Below are positions 33,019 to 40,570 of a DNA stretch of 50,585 nucleotides, in pieces. Source of the stretch: an uncultured bacterium (lineage in GTDB: Bacteria > Patescibacteriota > Saccharimonadia > Saccharimonadales > Saccharimonadaceae). The notes beneath the pieces were generated by a model. It saw only the letters and a list, made by a program, of their open reading frames with translations. It was not told where the DNA came from and made no database searches. Within the stretch, counting starts at the first letter, position 1. Every line of letters starts with the position of its first letter. The translations under genes and the position numbers were made by a program. Location: contig CAIUKF010000017.1 in NCBI GenBank assembly GCA_903899655.1, positions 1 through 50,585 of the forward strand, given 5' to 3'.

Positions 33019-34320
33019 CTATGAGACTAAGTACTGAGTAATTGCAGTCGCAATTGTATCAAGGTTGGACTTGAATTTATCGTCATCCATTTCAAGTAAC
33101 GTGATTCGGAATCCAGGTAGATCTGAATTAAATCCTGACAGTGGCACGACGCAAATGCCAGTTGATGCCAGCAGGTAATAGACGAATCTTTTGTCCAGGG
33201 CAGACGTAGCAACTAGTGGTTCGATGTAACCTTTAATGTCAGTGCTGTTAATTGGCAAAGTTAGATTGGCATTTAATACGCCATCATTAAATACCACAGT
33301 TGCATACAGTGCGCCATGCGGTCGAACGCAGGTAATACCGCCGATTTTTGAGAATGTTTGATACACCGTTTCGGCCCGTTTGTTATATAAGGTGTTATTT
33401 ATTGCTAAATAATCATGATACCGCGCATCAGATAATATTTTTGGCAGTGCTTTTTGTGGTAAAGTTGTCGAACAAACTTCCAACATTTTAGAATCAACCA
33501 ACGATTTAACGTAACGAGCAAAAATTGTATCTTTGTCGGTGTTATAAAACTCTACCCAACCACAACGTGACCCAGGCCAAGGTACTTCTTTGGATAATCC
33601 CTTCATTGCCATGCCTGGCACGTTGCCAATTACATCAGATAACGGAGTCATAACAGCGTCGCCATAGACAATATTGGCGTAAATTTCATCGGCTACGATA
33701 AACAGGTCAAATTCGCGGGCGATAGCCACAATTGCGGTCAAAACTTGTTTAGAATAGACCATTCCAGTTGGATTGTCGGGGTTAATTATCAAAATACCAC
33801 CGATTGACGGGTTATATTTGACCTTGTTGCGCAGGTCGTTTAGGTCGGGAATCCAATTATTAGCTGGGTCCAGTCGGTAGGTTATATGTGGCGAACTGGC
33901 GTGTGAAGCCTCGGCTGACGAATGAGTTGAATAAGCTGGGTTTGGTCCAATTACGCGGACATGTTCGTTTAGATTACTATAAACTCGGGATATAGCGTCA
34001 CCTAGTCCGTTAAAAAACAAAATATCTTCGGCTGTTATCTGGGCGCCACCAGCATTATTACGCTGATCGGCAATAAATTCACGGGTCGTGGTCAAACCTT
34101 TGGTAGGTGAGTATCCAAAAGCTGAATCGTCGGACATAACAATATCACGGACAATCTCTTTAATCCAACTGGGTACACAATGACCTTTTTGGACGGGGTC
34201 GCCAATATTTTCCCAGGCAATTGTCACGCCTAGTTTTTCTATCCGTTTTGCGACGGTAACAATTTCTCGAATTTCATAAGTTAATTCATCAGCACCACTG
34301 TAAACAATATTATTTCGCAT
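33019..34320 (-). CDS. Class I/II PLP-dependent aminotransferase (AlaT-like)
   Basis: A 433-residue fold-type I aminotransferase. It contains IGDPVQKGHCVPSWI, FGYSPTKGLTTTREFIA, NGLGDAISRVY, the cofactor-binding INPDNPTGMVYS and VADEIYANI, then KGLSKEVPWPGSRCGW with the Schiff-base Lys. This layout is seen in alanine/aspartate aminotransferases of the AlaT type. A longer ORF starts at 34383, but the first conserved residues follow the Met at 34320. The substrate is inferred only. Confidence 0.92.
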   Translation of the reverse strand: MRNNIVYSGADELTYEIREIVTVAKRIEKLGVTIAWENIGDPVQKGHCVPSWIKEIVRDIVMSDDSAFGYSPTKGLTTTREFIADQRNNAGGAQITAEDILFFNGLGDAISRVYSNLNEHVRVIGPNPAYSTHSSAEASHASSPHITYRLDPANNWIPDLNDLRNKVKYNPSIGGILIINPDNPTGMVYSKQVLTAIVAIAREFDLFIVADEIYANIVYGDAVMTPLSDVIGNVPGMAMKGLSKEVPWPGSRCGWVEFYNTDKDTIFARYVKSLVDSKMLEVCSTTLPQKALPKILSDARYHDYLAINNTLYNKRAETVYQTFSKIGGITCVRPHGALYATVVFNDGVLNANLTLPINSTDIKGYIEPLVATSALDKRFVYYLLASTGICVVPLSGFNSDLPGFRITLLEMDDDKFKSNLDTIATAITQYLVS

Positions 34321-34376
34321 ATAAATAATAATACACCATTTTAAATACCTTAGCCCTGAAAAAAGCATGACTAGTA

Positions 34377-34405
34377 TTGACAAAAACGTTACAATGTGCT
34401 AATAT
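34377..34405 (+). promoter_or_regulatory. Near-consensus sigma70 promoter of the small membrane protein gene
   Basis: TTGACA (34377-34382), 17-bp spacer, TAATAT (34400-34405). The transcript would carry a leader of about 165 nt with AAGTACAT/ATGTACTT (34470-34506) and GTGT/ACAC hairpins. Confidence 0.75.
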
Positions 34406-34578
34406 CAAATTAAGTCGTTTCATAGGTGGAAATTTGATCGACAAGTATTATTTACAAATCAAATCATTAAAGTACATGTGATCCGTTAAAAGATTATATG
34501 TACTTACGGGTGTAATAATTAACACCACTCACTACCGCACAAAACATCGTTTTTGAGCGACTGGTGGGTCGAAATTGT

Positions 34579-34911
34579 ATGGAATTCATACAAGGTCAAG
34601 GCAATGGCGGAAACAACGGTGGCAATGGCACTAAGAAAGGCAAAATGTTTGCCGGACTTAAGGACCAAGCCTCGTCTGCTTCTGTCTATATCCTTCCGGC
34701 AGCTGTTTGGTGTTCGCTAGTTTTTATTAACATAGCGAAGATCGGCAACGTACCGTTGAAGGACGCCGACAAGGCAATGGCAATGACGCTTGTCATGGGC
34801 ATCGCTTTCCTTATCATTTCCAAGATGGAAAAGGATAAGGTTAAGCAGATGGCTATGAACACGATCATCGCCGGCGTCGGTATGCTTGCATACTATCTGT
34901 TGCTGCAATAA
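34579..34911 (+). CDS. Small Gly/Asn-rich multi-pass membrane protein (holin- or pilin-like size)
   Basis: A 110-residue protein; an in-frame GTG at 34564 could give 5 more residues. The N-terminus is GQGNGGNNGGNGTKKGK. Three hydrophobic segments follow (about 33-53, 66-81 and 91-110). Codon use is unlike its neighbours: Lys is almost always AAG and Ile often ATC. Together with the near-consensus promoter this suggests high expression or foreign origin. It lies just upstream of a lysozyme-like gene, so a holin-like role is possible; a pilin of the VirB2 type is an alternative. No family match is certain. Confidence 0.75.
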   Translation: MEFIQGQGNGGNNGGNGTKKGKMFAGLKDQASSASVYILPAAVWCSLVFINIAKIGNVPLKDADKAMAMTLVMGIAFLIISKMEKDKVKQMAMNTIIAGVGMLAYYLLLQ

Positions 34912-34938
34912 TTGCGCAAAGAAGTTGCTGCTACCAAA

Positions 34939-34974
34939 CGTTACGGGAATCTACAATGCTAGATTCCCGTAACG
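34939..34974 (+). terminator. Perfect 15-bp hairpin after the small membrane protein gene
   Basis: CGTTACGGGAATCTA (34939-34953) pairs with TAGATTCCCGTAACG (34960-34974), with a 6-nt loop. There is no T-run, so it may protect the mRNA 3' end rather than terminate by itself. Confidence 0.55.
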
Positions 34975-35029
34975 ATAAAACCCCTACGTGTACTTTAATG
35001 AATTGATTTGGCTAACAGATGTCGAAGTA

Positions 35030-35058
35030 TTGACAATACAATGCTAATGTAGTATATT
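35030..35058 (+). promoter_or_regulatory. Sigma70 promoter of the lysozyme-like gene
   Basis: TTGACA (35030-35035), 17-bp spacer, TATATT (35053-35058), about 28 nt of leader before the ATG at 35093. Confidence 0.75.
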
Positions 35059-35092
35059 ATGGTTTGATAATCATATTTTGGGTTATTAACTT

Positions 35093-35938
35093 ATGGCAAA
35101 AAGACAAGGTGAAATATTAAGTGATAATGAGCAAAGCTCAACTGCTGGCATAGTGCTAACACTAGGCTTGATAGGTGTCACTATTTTTGGCCTAAAAATT
35201 CAAAATGGTAACTTTGATAACCCACTAAATAATGTTCACTTTAAATTATCGACGACAACCGAGAAAACTATTGAAGTTGAACCGGTTGCCCAGTTAGATA
35301 GGACATCAATTGCATCCAGGATGGTTCAGTCGGTGATTGGATTATTTGAATCAGATTCTATTACGTTAGTAGACTCGTCATCTGTTGAGCAACCAGCCAA
35401 AACTTATGATATGAATAAAATAGAAAAAGAAGTATCTAGACAGCAAAAAACAGAATCTGAGCAGTTTGCTGAAAAGGCTAAAATCGCATTAGAAAATAAT
35501 GACTACAGAACTTATACTTGGAATTTTCTAAGAGCTAGAGGATATTCAGAGATTACAACGGCCGCAGTAATGGGTAGTGTTGAAAAAGAAAGCAGGTTTA
35601 GTCCAAAAGCAAGTCCTTTGGTATACAAACAAGGTGCTTTGTTTGGTGGCGGTACTATTTTTCAGCATATTGGTAAACGATATGAACTACTAAAAATTAT
35701 GTATCCGAATGATTATCATCGATTTGATGTTCAGCTGGCCTTTGGTTGTTATGAGTTAGAACAGGGCAATTATCAAAAGGTTTTGATAGGTATGCAAAAA
35801 ACTAACAAACTAGATGAAGCTGTGATTGATTTTGCAGAGAATTACGAAGTAGCCAATGCGCGCTTTATTGATATTGAGAGGCGTATAGAGTTTGCAAAAA
35901 GATTCTTGGCTTTATACGGTGAAAATTCTGACAGTTAG
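35093..35938 (+). CDS. Membrane-anchored protein with phage-tail-lysozyme-like domain
   Basis: A 281-residue protein. A signal anchor lies at about 18-36, followed by a charged linker. The C-terminal part (about 140-275) begins TYTWNFLRARGYSEITTAAVMGSVEKESRF. The pattern W-x-x-L-x-x-x-GYS-...-A-x-x-GS-x-x-x-ES-x-F is that of phage tail-tip lysozymes (Phage_lysozyme2-like), with E166 as the probable catalytic Glu. Such enzymes cut peptidoglycan. Here it would sit outside the membrane and might act on the cell's own wall or on a host wall. It follows the small multi-pass protein and has its own promoter. Arg is often AGA, suggesting transfer. Confidence 0.68.
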   Translation: MAKRQGEILSDNEQSSTAGIVLTLGLIGVTIFGLKIQNGNFDNPLNNVHFKLSTTTEKTIEVEPVAQLDRTSIASRMVQSVIGLFESDSITLVDSSSVEQPAKTYDMNKIEKEVSRQQKTESEQFAEKAKIALENNDYRTYTWNFLRARGYSEITTAAVMGSVEKESRFSPKASPLVYKQGALFGGGTIFQHIGKRYELLKIMYPNDYHRFDVQLAFGCYELEQGNYQKVLIGMQKTNKLDEAVIDFAENYEVANARFIDIERRIEFAKRFLALYGENSDS

Positions 35939-36015
35939 TTGATATTGTAATACAATAGTTTATGTTAATTGTGAGTGTTTACAATTAAGTTTTTTTACAA
36001 GTCAGTTCGTTACAG

Positions 36016-36510
36016 TGCACGTCATTTTGGCGACACCTTAATCATTAATAAGACAAATATATGTCAAAAATTAGATGGAAAATCAATTTTAGCGTAATGT
36101 ATAATTTTTTAAAACATGAATCAATAATCGATATCATATGTTTTGGTATATGGTGGTTGGTTCATATTTTATTATTAGTTCTTAGTATCAAGTTGTTTTT
36201 TTGGGCGTTCGCTATTTATTGTCTATTGGCAGTATACGTACCATTATTGGTACTTGGATCGGAAACAAACAATAATAAAGAAATATTGTTAGTTTGTATC
36301 AGATGGATGAATATTGGTTTTTGGTCTTTGCTGGCCGGCGGTATTGGTATTATCATTGTCAGCAAATTTTTAGTACAGATAATGTTTTTTGGTTTTTCGT
36401 ATGTGTCGGAATTTTTTTCGGGAGTATTGAAGCTTTAACACCTAATTGTATGGCAATCGGCGGGGCTGGCTAATTATTTAGGCCAGAACCCGCTGGTTGG
36501 TCCGAAGTGA
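36016..36510. repeat. Inverted GTGCACGTCA repeats flanking a small membrane gene
   Basis: GTGCACGTCATTTTGG starts at 36016 and CCGAAGTGACGTGCAC ends near 36513. Their cores GTGCACGTCA and TGACGTGCAC are exact inverted copies on either side of the gene at 36061-36438. A further hairpin, GCGGG/CCCGC with TGGC/GCCA (about 36458-36491), lies inside and may terminate that gene. Confidence 0.5.
36061..36438 (+). CDS. Hypothetical membrane protein (125 aa)
   Basis: I do not recognise this protein. It has three strongly hydrophobic segments (about 25-45, 47-66 and 80-105) and a short amphipathic tail. The interhelix loop is GSETNNNKEI. It lies alone between the lysozyme-like gene and the gene at 36772 and is flanked by inverted GTGCACGTCA repeats. 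No SD is clear. Confidence 0.6.
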   Translation: MSKIRWKINFSVMYNFLKHESIIDIICFGIWWLVHILLLVLSIKLFFWAFAIYCLLAVYVPLLVLGSETNNNKEILLVCIRWMNIGFWSLLAGGIGIIIVSKFLVQIMFFGFSYVSEFFSGVLKL

Positions 36511-36556
36511 CGTGCACTAATTAATCTGTAATGAGTTGATTTTAGACTGCAAAATA

Positions 36557-36585
36557 TTGACAAAACGTCGTGTTTATGCTATCAT
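36557..36585 (+). promoter_or_regulatory. Sigma70 promoter with long downstream leader
   Basis: TTGACA (36557-36562), 17-bp spacer, TATCAT (36580-36585). The next start codon is at 36772, giving about 180 nt of untranslated leader, which includes GTTAAA/TTTAAC and GGTG/CACC pairings. Confidence 0.7.
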
Positions 36586-36771
36586 GAGGAATGTTAGTTT
36601 TTCAGGCATTAGCCGAAAAGCAAAGGGTCGTTAAAAAGTCGTATCAATTTAACGCAGGTTTTTGATTGCTGGTCGATCATAAAGAACTTGAGTTAATAAT
36701 CAAAATAAAATCCAAGCTACCCCCATTATAATTTGGTGCCCAAGTGACACCATGGGTGGTAAAACAAATTT

Positions 36772-37059
36772 ATGAAAATTGAACTCGTTAGTAAGACTCT
36801 AGTAGATTTAGGAATCGAAGAAAAAAAGAACATTAAGTTAACTGAAGTCTTTAATAAACAAGCAACAGAAATTTTGCTTAAACGATATCAGAACGATGTC
36901 AAAGTCGACGACAATGACATCGAGAGTATGGTATATGTTGCCAATCAAGCGCGAGTTGTCGGACAAAAGATTATTAACAGCAATGTTAATATAACCGAGC
37001 GCATTGTAATATATGTTGCGCAGTATTATTGCAACAACGTACGCAAGTATGCCGCCTAG
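36772..37059 (+). CDS. Hypothetical soluble protein (95 aa)
   Basis: I do not recognise this protein. The 95 residues are predicted mainly helical, with an acidic centre (DVKVDDNDIESMVYVANQA) and no membrane segment. It has a promoter 180 nt upstream and a strong terminator downstream, so it is probably a single-gene transcript. Between its stop and the terminator lies a hairpin, GGATCTGCTC with GAGCAGGTCC (about 37076-37125), which could be part of the 3' UTR or a small RNA. Confidence 0.6.
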   Translation: MKIELVSKTLVDLGIEEKKNIKLTEVFNKQATEILLKRYQNDVKVDDNDIESMVYVANQARVVGQKIINSNVNITERIVIYVAQYYCNNVRKYAA

Positions 37060-37172
37060 TCAATTGATTCGTGATGGATCTGCTCCAAGATTGTATTACA
37101 ATTTTTGTGAGCAGGTCCGTCTCTAACCTACATCAGAACCTGCGTTTTAAATTGATATGATTTGTAAGTAAT

Positions 37173-37204
37173 ATCGCCAAGGCTTTAAGTCTTGGCGATT
37201 TTTA
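37173..37204 (+). terminator. Rho-independent terminator after the gene at 36772
   Basis: ATCGCCAAG (37173-37181) with CTTGGCGAT (37191-37199), 9-nt loop, then TTTTT. Confidence 0.88.
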
Positions 37205-37212
37205 CGTTTTTA

Positions 37213-37241
37213 TTGACCGAAAATACAAAACATGTTAAGAT
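37213..37241 (+). promoter_or_regulatory. Sigma70 promoter with about 220-nt leader
   Basis: TTGACC (37213-37218), 17-bp spacer, TAAGAT (37236-37241), just after the preceding terminator. The first plausible start downstream is at 37472. The leader contains the GCTAT/ATAGC hairpin near 37251. Confidence 0.65.
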
Positions 37242-37471
37242 ATATTCCATTGCTATTTTACGATAGCGCGCTGTTTAACAAATCAAATAACTACGATGCA
37301 TAGCTGAATTGCTATCATCTAATGTCTTAATCATTATCAATGATTTCGTTTATGCGCATCAAAATCAATGCTAGGATGCGAGTATTACGATTTTTTTCAT
37401 GTCTATGACTTAAATAATTGCATCTAAGGTTTGTAGAGTTTGTATTAATAAATAATATTTAAAATTATTAT

Positions 37472-37813
37472 ATGTATATTCGAAACGTTAAGAAAGCTAA
37501 ATGCGATAGACTTCGAGGTGGTTATGGCACACGGGTAAAGCTTAAGGCTTTGCGGCCATTTGAAATTCATACCCTGTTTCGAACAGTTTTGTTCGAACTG
37601 GGGGTTTTTGGTAAAGAACAAAGAAATAGTCGGGACGCTTGTCTTACCAGGCCGGAAATGGCAAAGTATCAGACGACGCTCGGCAAATATGGTCGAAAAG
37701 AAGCATTTTTTCGCGCAGTCAGACAGACAGCAAACGAGTGTGGCATAGATGATGAAGAGAATATTCGAACAAAGGTCAACGAGGTGTTGAAATTGAAAAA
37801 AAAGAGACGATGA
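37472..37813 (+). CDS. Small basic hypothetical protein (113 aa)
   Basis: A 113-residue, strongly basic protein. The segment RPEMAKYQTTLGKYGRKEAFFRAVRQTANECGI looks like a short DNA-binding repeat of the homing-endonuclease-associated type, but this is only a resemblance. The promoter at 37213 points this way. An opposite ORF (37445-37915) overlaps it fully; the plus-strand gene is preferred because of the promoter and its sensible composition. It ends in TGA, and a GCAAAGCGCCA/TGGCGCTTTGC hairpin follows at 37844-37871. Confidence 0.45.
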   Translation: MYIRNVKKAKCDRLRGGYGTRVKLKALRPFEIHTLFRTVLFELGVFGKEQRNSRDACLTRPEMAKYQTTLGKYGRKEAFFRAVRQTANECGIDDEENIRTKVNEVLKLKKKRR

Positions 37814-37843
37814 TGATAGTATGTTTTCCGGTTTTTTGCTTCC

Positions 37844-37871
37844 GCAAAGCGCCATACGTTTGGCGCTTTGC
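37844..37871. repeat. Perfect 11-bp hairpin after the gene at 37472
   Basis: GCAAAGCGCCA (37844-37854) with TGGCGCTTTGC (37861-37871) and a 6-nt loop. It has no T-run downstream. The gap 37872-38207 (about 335 nt) otherwise holds only a weak hairpin, TTCACTGG/CCGGTGAA at about 38126-38149, and no clear gene. Confidence 0.5.
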
Positions 37872-38207
37872 AGCAAAGCAAATTCCGTGACTCGCATATT
37901 GCGGTCGCTGTGCATTAACGTAGTTATTTGATTTGAAGGACGTGTACATTAACAAATCATATTATTGTGTGCGCAACCTAATAGCAAACACTGAATGTCA
38001 TAATTCGTAATCTTTTCTATCTTTACAATTCGTATTGTATGGTGTGAAAACTCAAAGAAATATAAATATCTACAATTAAATGAACGTTAGCGGTATAAAT
38101 TATACTTTGCGAACAACGTCAACAATTCACTGGCTTTAACCGGTGAATGTTAGTCTAAACCATAATATATATTGCGTATGACATGGATTGTCGTGGCGTA
38201 ATACAAA

Positions 38208-38855
38208 ATGCTTATGAAAGAAGATAAAGGATTTTCCGAAGAGTTTAAAGTGACTGGAGATGCTCTTGTCACTGCGTTTGATCAACAAGTTGATCAGGAC
38301 AAAAAAAGTCGTGAACTAGTATTACTAGAAATTCAATTGCAAAATGCCGAGAAAACCCGCGAAAGAATTGAAAGAATCAATAATTTGCCTGTCTTTCTTT
38401 TGCTAAGTTATGGCGCAAAGCAAATGAATGTCGAACAGTATTGGGCTGACGACATGGTCATGGAATACAATCAACGTATAGCCAAAGGTCCTATTGTCAA
38501 CTGTAAAAAAGATTCGATTGAAGCTGCTATGTGGTCAGTGGCAAAAAGAATGTCAAAGTTTGACCAAAACGAGCTTCTTAAGGCAATTGAGAAAACGACT
38601 AGATATAGTCAGTCATTTTTACTTAAAACTAAGATTAAAGTATACGAAATAGCCAGAAAGTATACGGCTTGGTTTTTTGTGTCGACTATAGTCGCTATTA
38701 TTGCTATCGAAATCTTTCTTTATCGATTGATAGTAGTTAGTAATAGTAGTTTTAATCTCATTCTGTTTGAGATGATAACATTTGGTTTTATATTCAACTC
38801 AATTGGATATTTAACTTCCTTGGTATCAGAGATATTAAAGCAGAAAGAGGCGTAG
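38208..38855 (+). CDS. Hypothetical protein with two C-terminal membrane segments (215 aa)
   Basis: I do not recognise this protein. A charged helical region of about 150 residues (coiled-coil-like near 35-65, LVLLEIQLQNAEKTRERIERI) is followed by two membrane segments (about 155-176 and 182-205) and a short basic tail. This is the layout of a cytoplasmic domain anchored by a C-terminal hairpin. A second Met lies 6 nt downstream of the start. No SD is visible. Confidence 0.6.
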   Translation: MLMKEDKGFSEEFKVTGDALVTAFDQQVDQDKKSRELVLLEIQLQNAEKTRERIERINNLPVFLLLSYGAKQMNVEQYWADDMVMEYNQRIAKGPIVNCKKDSIEAAMWSVAKRMSKFDQNELLKAIEKTTRYSQSFLLKTKIKVYEIARKYTAWFFVSTIVAIIAIEIFLYRLIVVSNSSFNLILFEMITFGFIFNSIGYLTSLVSEILKQKEA

Positions 38856-38877
38856 TGATGTTTCGGTCCATCGTTCT

Positions 38878-38903
38878 CGTAAGCACCTGTATTGGTGCTT
38901 ACG
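38878..38903 (+). repeat. 10-bp hairpin after the gene at 38208
   Basis: CGTAAGCACC (38878-38887) with GGTGCTTACG (38894-38903), 6-nt loop, no T-run. Confidence 0.6.
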
Positions 38904-38955
38904 ATTGAATGGTGTGTGTTATGTGGTTGCACACTTGTAATAATGTGATTTGTTT

Positions 38956-38989
38956 TATAGCCAAGGTTTTGCCTTGGCTATATTTTTTT
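38956..38989 (+). terminator. Strong rho-independent terminator ending the accessory stretch
   Basis: TATAGCCAAGG (38956-38966) with CCTTGGCTATA (38972-38982), TTTTG loop, then seven T. Confidence 0.92.
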
Positions 38990-39001
38990 ACCTCATGACT
39001 T

Positions 39002-39036
39002 GGCCCGTTAAAGAACGTTACATTCTTTAACGGGCC
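39002..39036. repeat. Perfect 14-bp hairpin sharing CCCGTTA with the hisS/tig arms
   Basis: GGCCCGTTAAAGAA (39002-39015) with TTCTTTAACGGGCC (39023-39036), loop CGTTACA. Its CCCGTTA-AGAA core resembles the CCCGTTAGAAC core of the arms upstream of hisS and tig. Confidence 0.6.
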
Positions 39037-39079
39037 TTGCAATAAACAGATAAAAATGTAAAAATTATAGGTAATGAGT

Positions 39080-39179
39080 CCCGTTAGAACTCTGCAATAT
39101 AGTTATTCGAATCAAATGCTTTTGCGTATCAAACGGTTGATTTTTATAAAAATTAATTATAGAAAGGAGTTCTAACGGG
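39080..39179 (+). promoter_or_regulatory. Inverted-arm control region upstream of hisS
   Basis: CCCGTTAGAACTC (39080-39092) is the exact complement of GAGTTCTAACGGG (39167-39179), with 74 nt between. The 3' arm includes part of the SD AAAGGAG and ends at the ATG (39180). A -35/-10 pair, TTGCGT (39123-39128) and TATAAA (39146-39151) with a 17-bp spacer, lies between the arms, so the 5' arm is probably upstream of the transcription start and the pair may be operators. An RNA hairpin on read-through transcripts is the alternative. Confidence 0.65.
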
Positions 39180-40478
39180 ATGAGCGCATTATCATCACAA
39201 CCATATAAAGGTACCAGAGATTATTATCCTGAGGATAAAAGAATCCAAAATTATATTTTTTCAGTTTGGCGAAAAACAGCTGAATCATATGGGTATGAGG
39301 AATATGGTGCGTCAATTTTGGAACCATTGGAAGTTTATACGGCTAAAAGTGGTCAAGAACTGGCCAACGAACAAACTTATACATTCGTTGATCGTGGCGG
39401 CCGAACCGTAGCGATTAGGCCTGAAATGACGCCAACGATTAGTCGTATGGTGGCAGCGCGCCGCCAAGAATTGTCTTATCCTGCTCGGTTATATTCGATT
39501 GCTAACTTTATGCGCTATGAACGTCCACAACGTGGTCGTGAGCGTGAGTTTTGGCAATTAAACGTTGATACTTTTGGGTCTGATGGCGTTGGTGCCGAGG
39601 CCGAGATTTTGACATTGGCTGACAGCATTATGAAGGCCTTTGGCGCTAAATCTGAAGATTACGTTATCAAGATTAACAATCGCAAGTTGATTAACTTTAT
39701 GATGGCGCAATATTTGGGTTTGGATGTGGCGCAAGCGCAATTTATGATTAAACTATTTGACCGTAAAAACAAGATTACGGACAAAGATTTTACCGATCAA
39801 GCGGCTGAAATTTTTGGAGAACAAGCCGAAGTTGGTATGCAAAAGATTAATGCCTTGTTGCAAGCTAAAAGCATGGCTGAACTACCCGAAGAAATTCGTG
39901 AGAGTGAAACTGTTCGTGAAGTTCAAGAACTATTTACACTACTTGAACGATCTGATGTGGCCAGTGCTGTATTTGACATTACTTTGATGCGTGGACTTGA
40001 TTATTACACCGGCATGGTGTTTGAGGTTTATGACACGCACCCTGATAATAATCGCGCGCTGTTTGGTGGCGGTCGTTATGATGGTTTGGTTGGATTATTT
40101 GGTGCCGAGCCTATATCGGCGGTTGGTATGGCACCAGGTGGCACGATGATGGAGAACTTTTTGGTGGTTCACGGATTGTTACCTAAATTTAGGTCAACTA
40201 CTGACGTTTACGTGGCGGCATTGGGTGATGTTGCCCGTGAGGCCAGCAAATTAGCTCGTGATTTACGCGCGGCTGGTATTAATGTTGAACTTGATTTGTC
40301 GGGTCACAAATTAGACCGTCAAATCAAAACAGCTATCAAAAAGGCTATTCCGTATGTCATCTTTATTGGTGAACAAGAAGTGGCTAGTGGAATATATACA
40401 ATTAAAAATATCGCCAAATCCGAAGAATATAAGTTAGGTTTTGCTGAGTTATTGAACAAAATTAAGGAGTCCCGTTAG
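39180..40478 (+). CDS. hisS: Histidyl-tRNA synthetase
   Basis: A class II synthetase that charges tRNA-His. The 432 residues contain motif 1 (GTRDYYPEDKRIQ), ILEPLEVYTAKSG, motif 2 (YERPQRGREREFWQLNVDTFG, about 112-132), the His-A loop RGLDYYTGMVFEVY (about 271-284) and motif 3 GGGRYDGLV (about 297-305), plus a C-terminal anticodon-binding domain. The SD AAAGGAG is good. The last codons and the stop overlap the 5' arm of the next control region (tig), so the genes are linked. Confidence 0.97.
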   Translation: MSALSSQPYKGTRDYYPEDKRIQNYIFSVWRKTAESYGYEEYGASILEPLEVYTAKSGQELANEQTYTFVDRGGRTVAIRPEMTPTISRMVAARRQELSYPARLYSIANFMRYERPQRGREREFWQLNVDTFGSDGVGAEAEILTLADSIMKAFGAKSEDYVIKINNRKLINFMMAQYLGLDVAQAQFMIKLFDRKNKITDKDFTDQAAEIFGEQAEVGMQKINALLQAKSMAELPEEIRESETVREVQELFTLLERSDVASAVFDITLMRGLDYYTGMVFEVYDTHPDNNRALFGGGRYDGLVGLFGAEPISAVGMAPGGTMMENFLVVHGLLPKFRSTTDVYVAALGDVAREASKLARDLRAAGINVELDLSGHKLDRQIKTAIKKAIPYVIFIGEQEVASGIYTIKNIAKSEEYKLGFAELLNKIKESR

Positions 40479-40570
40479 AACTCTTTAGTTTTTGAATGGA
40501 TAATGTAATACAATTGATTGAACACACAAATTTGCTATAACTACTAATTTTTATAAGGAGCTCTAACGGG
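40471..40570 (+). promoter_or_regulatory. Inverted-arm control region upstream of tig
   Basis: CCCGTTAGAACTC (40471-40483) and GAGCTCTAACGGG (40558-40570) are complementary except at one position. The distance is again exactly 74 nt. The 3' arm overlaps the SD AAGGAG (40555-40560) and ends at the ATG (40571). TTGATT/TATAAC with a 16-bp spacer lies inside. The 5' arm overlaps the hisS stop codon. Confidence 0.65.

Noticed and set aside
37445-37915. Opposite-strand ORF of 156 codons covering the gene at 37472-37813
   Set aside because: It has no promoter or SD on its strand and has the composition of an antisense shadow. The plus-strand frame has a promoter upstream and a plausible basic protein.
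34378-39180. An integrated prophage or plasmid covering the accessory stretch
   Set aside because: There is no integrase, terminase, capsid, relaxase or replication gene. One lysozyme-like domain is not enough to call a prophage.
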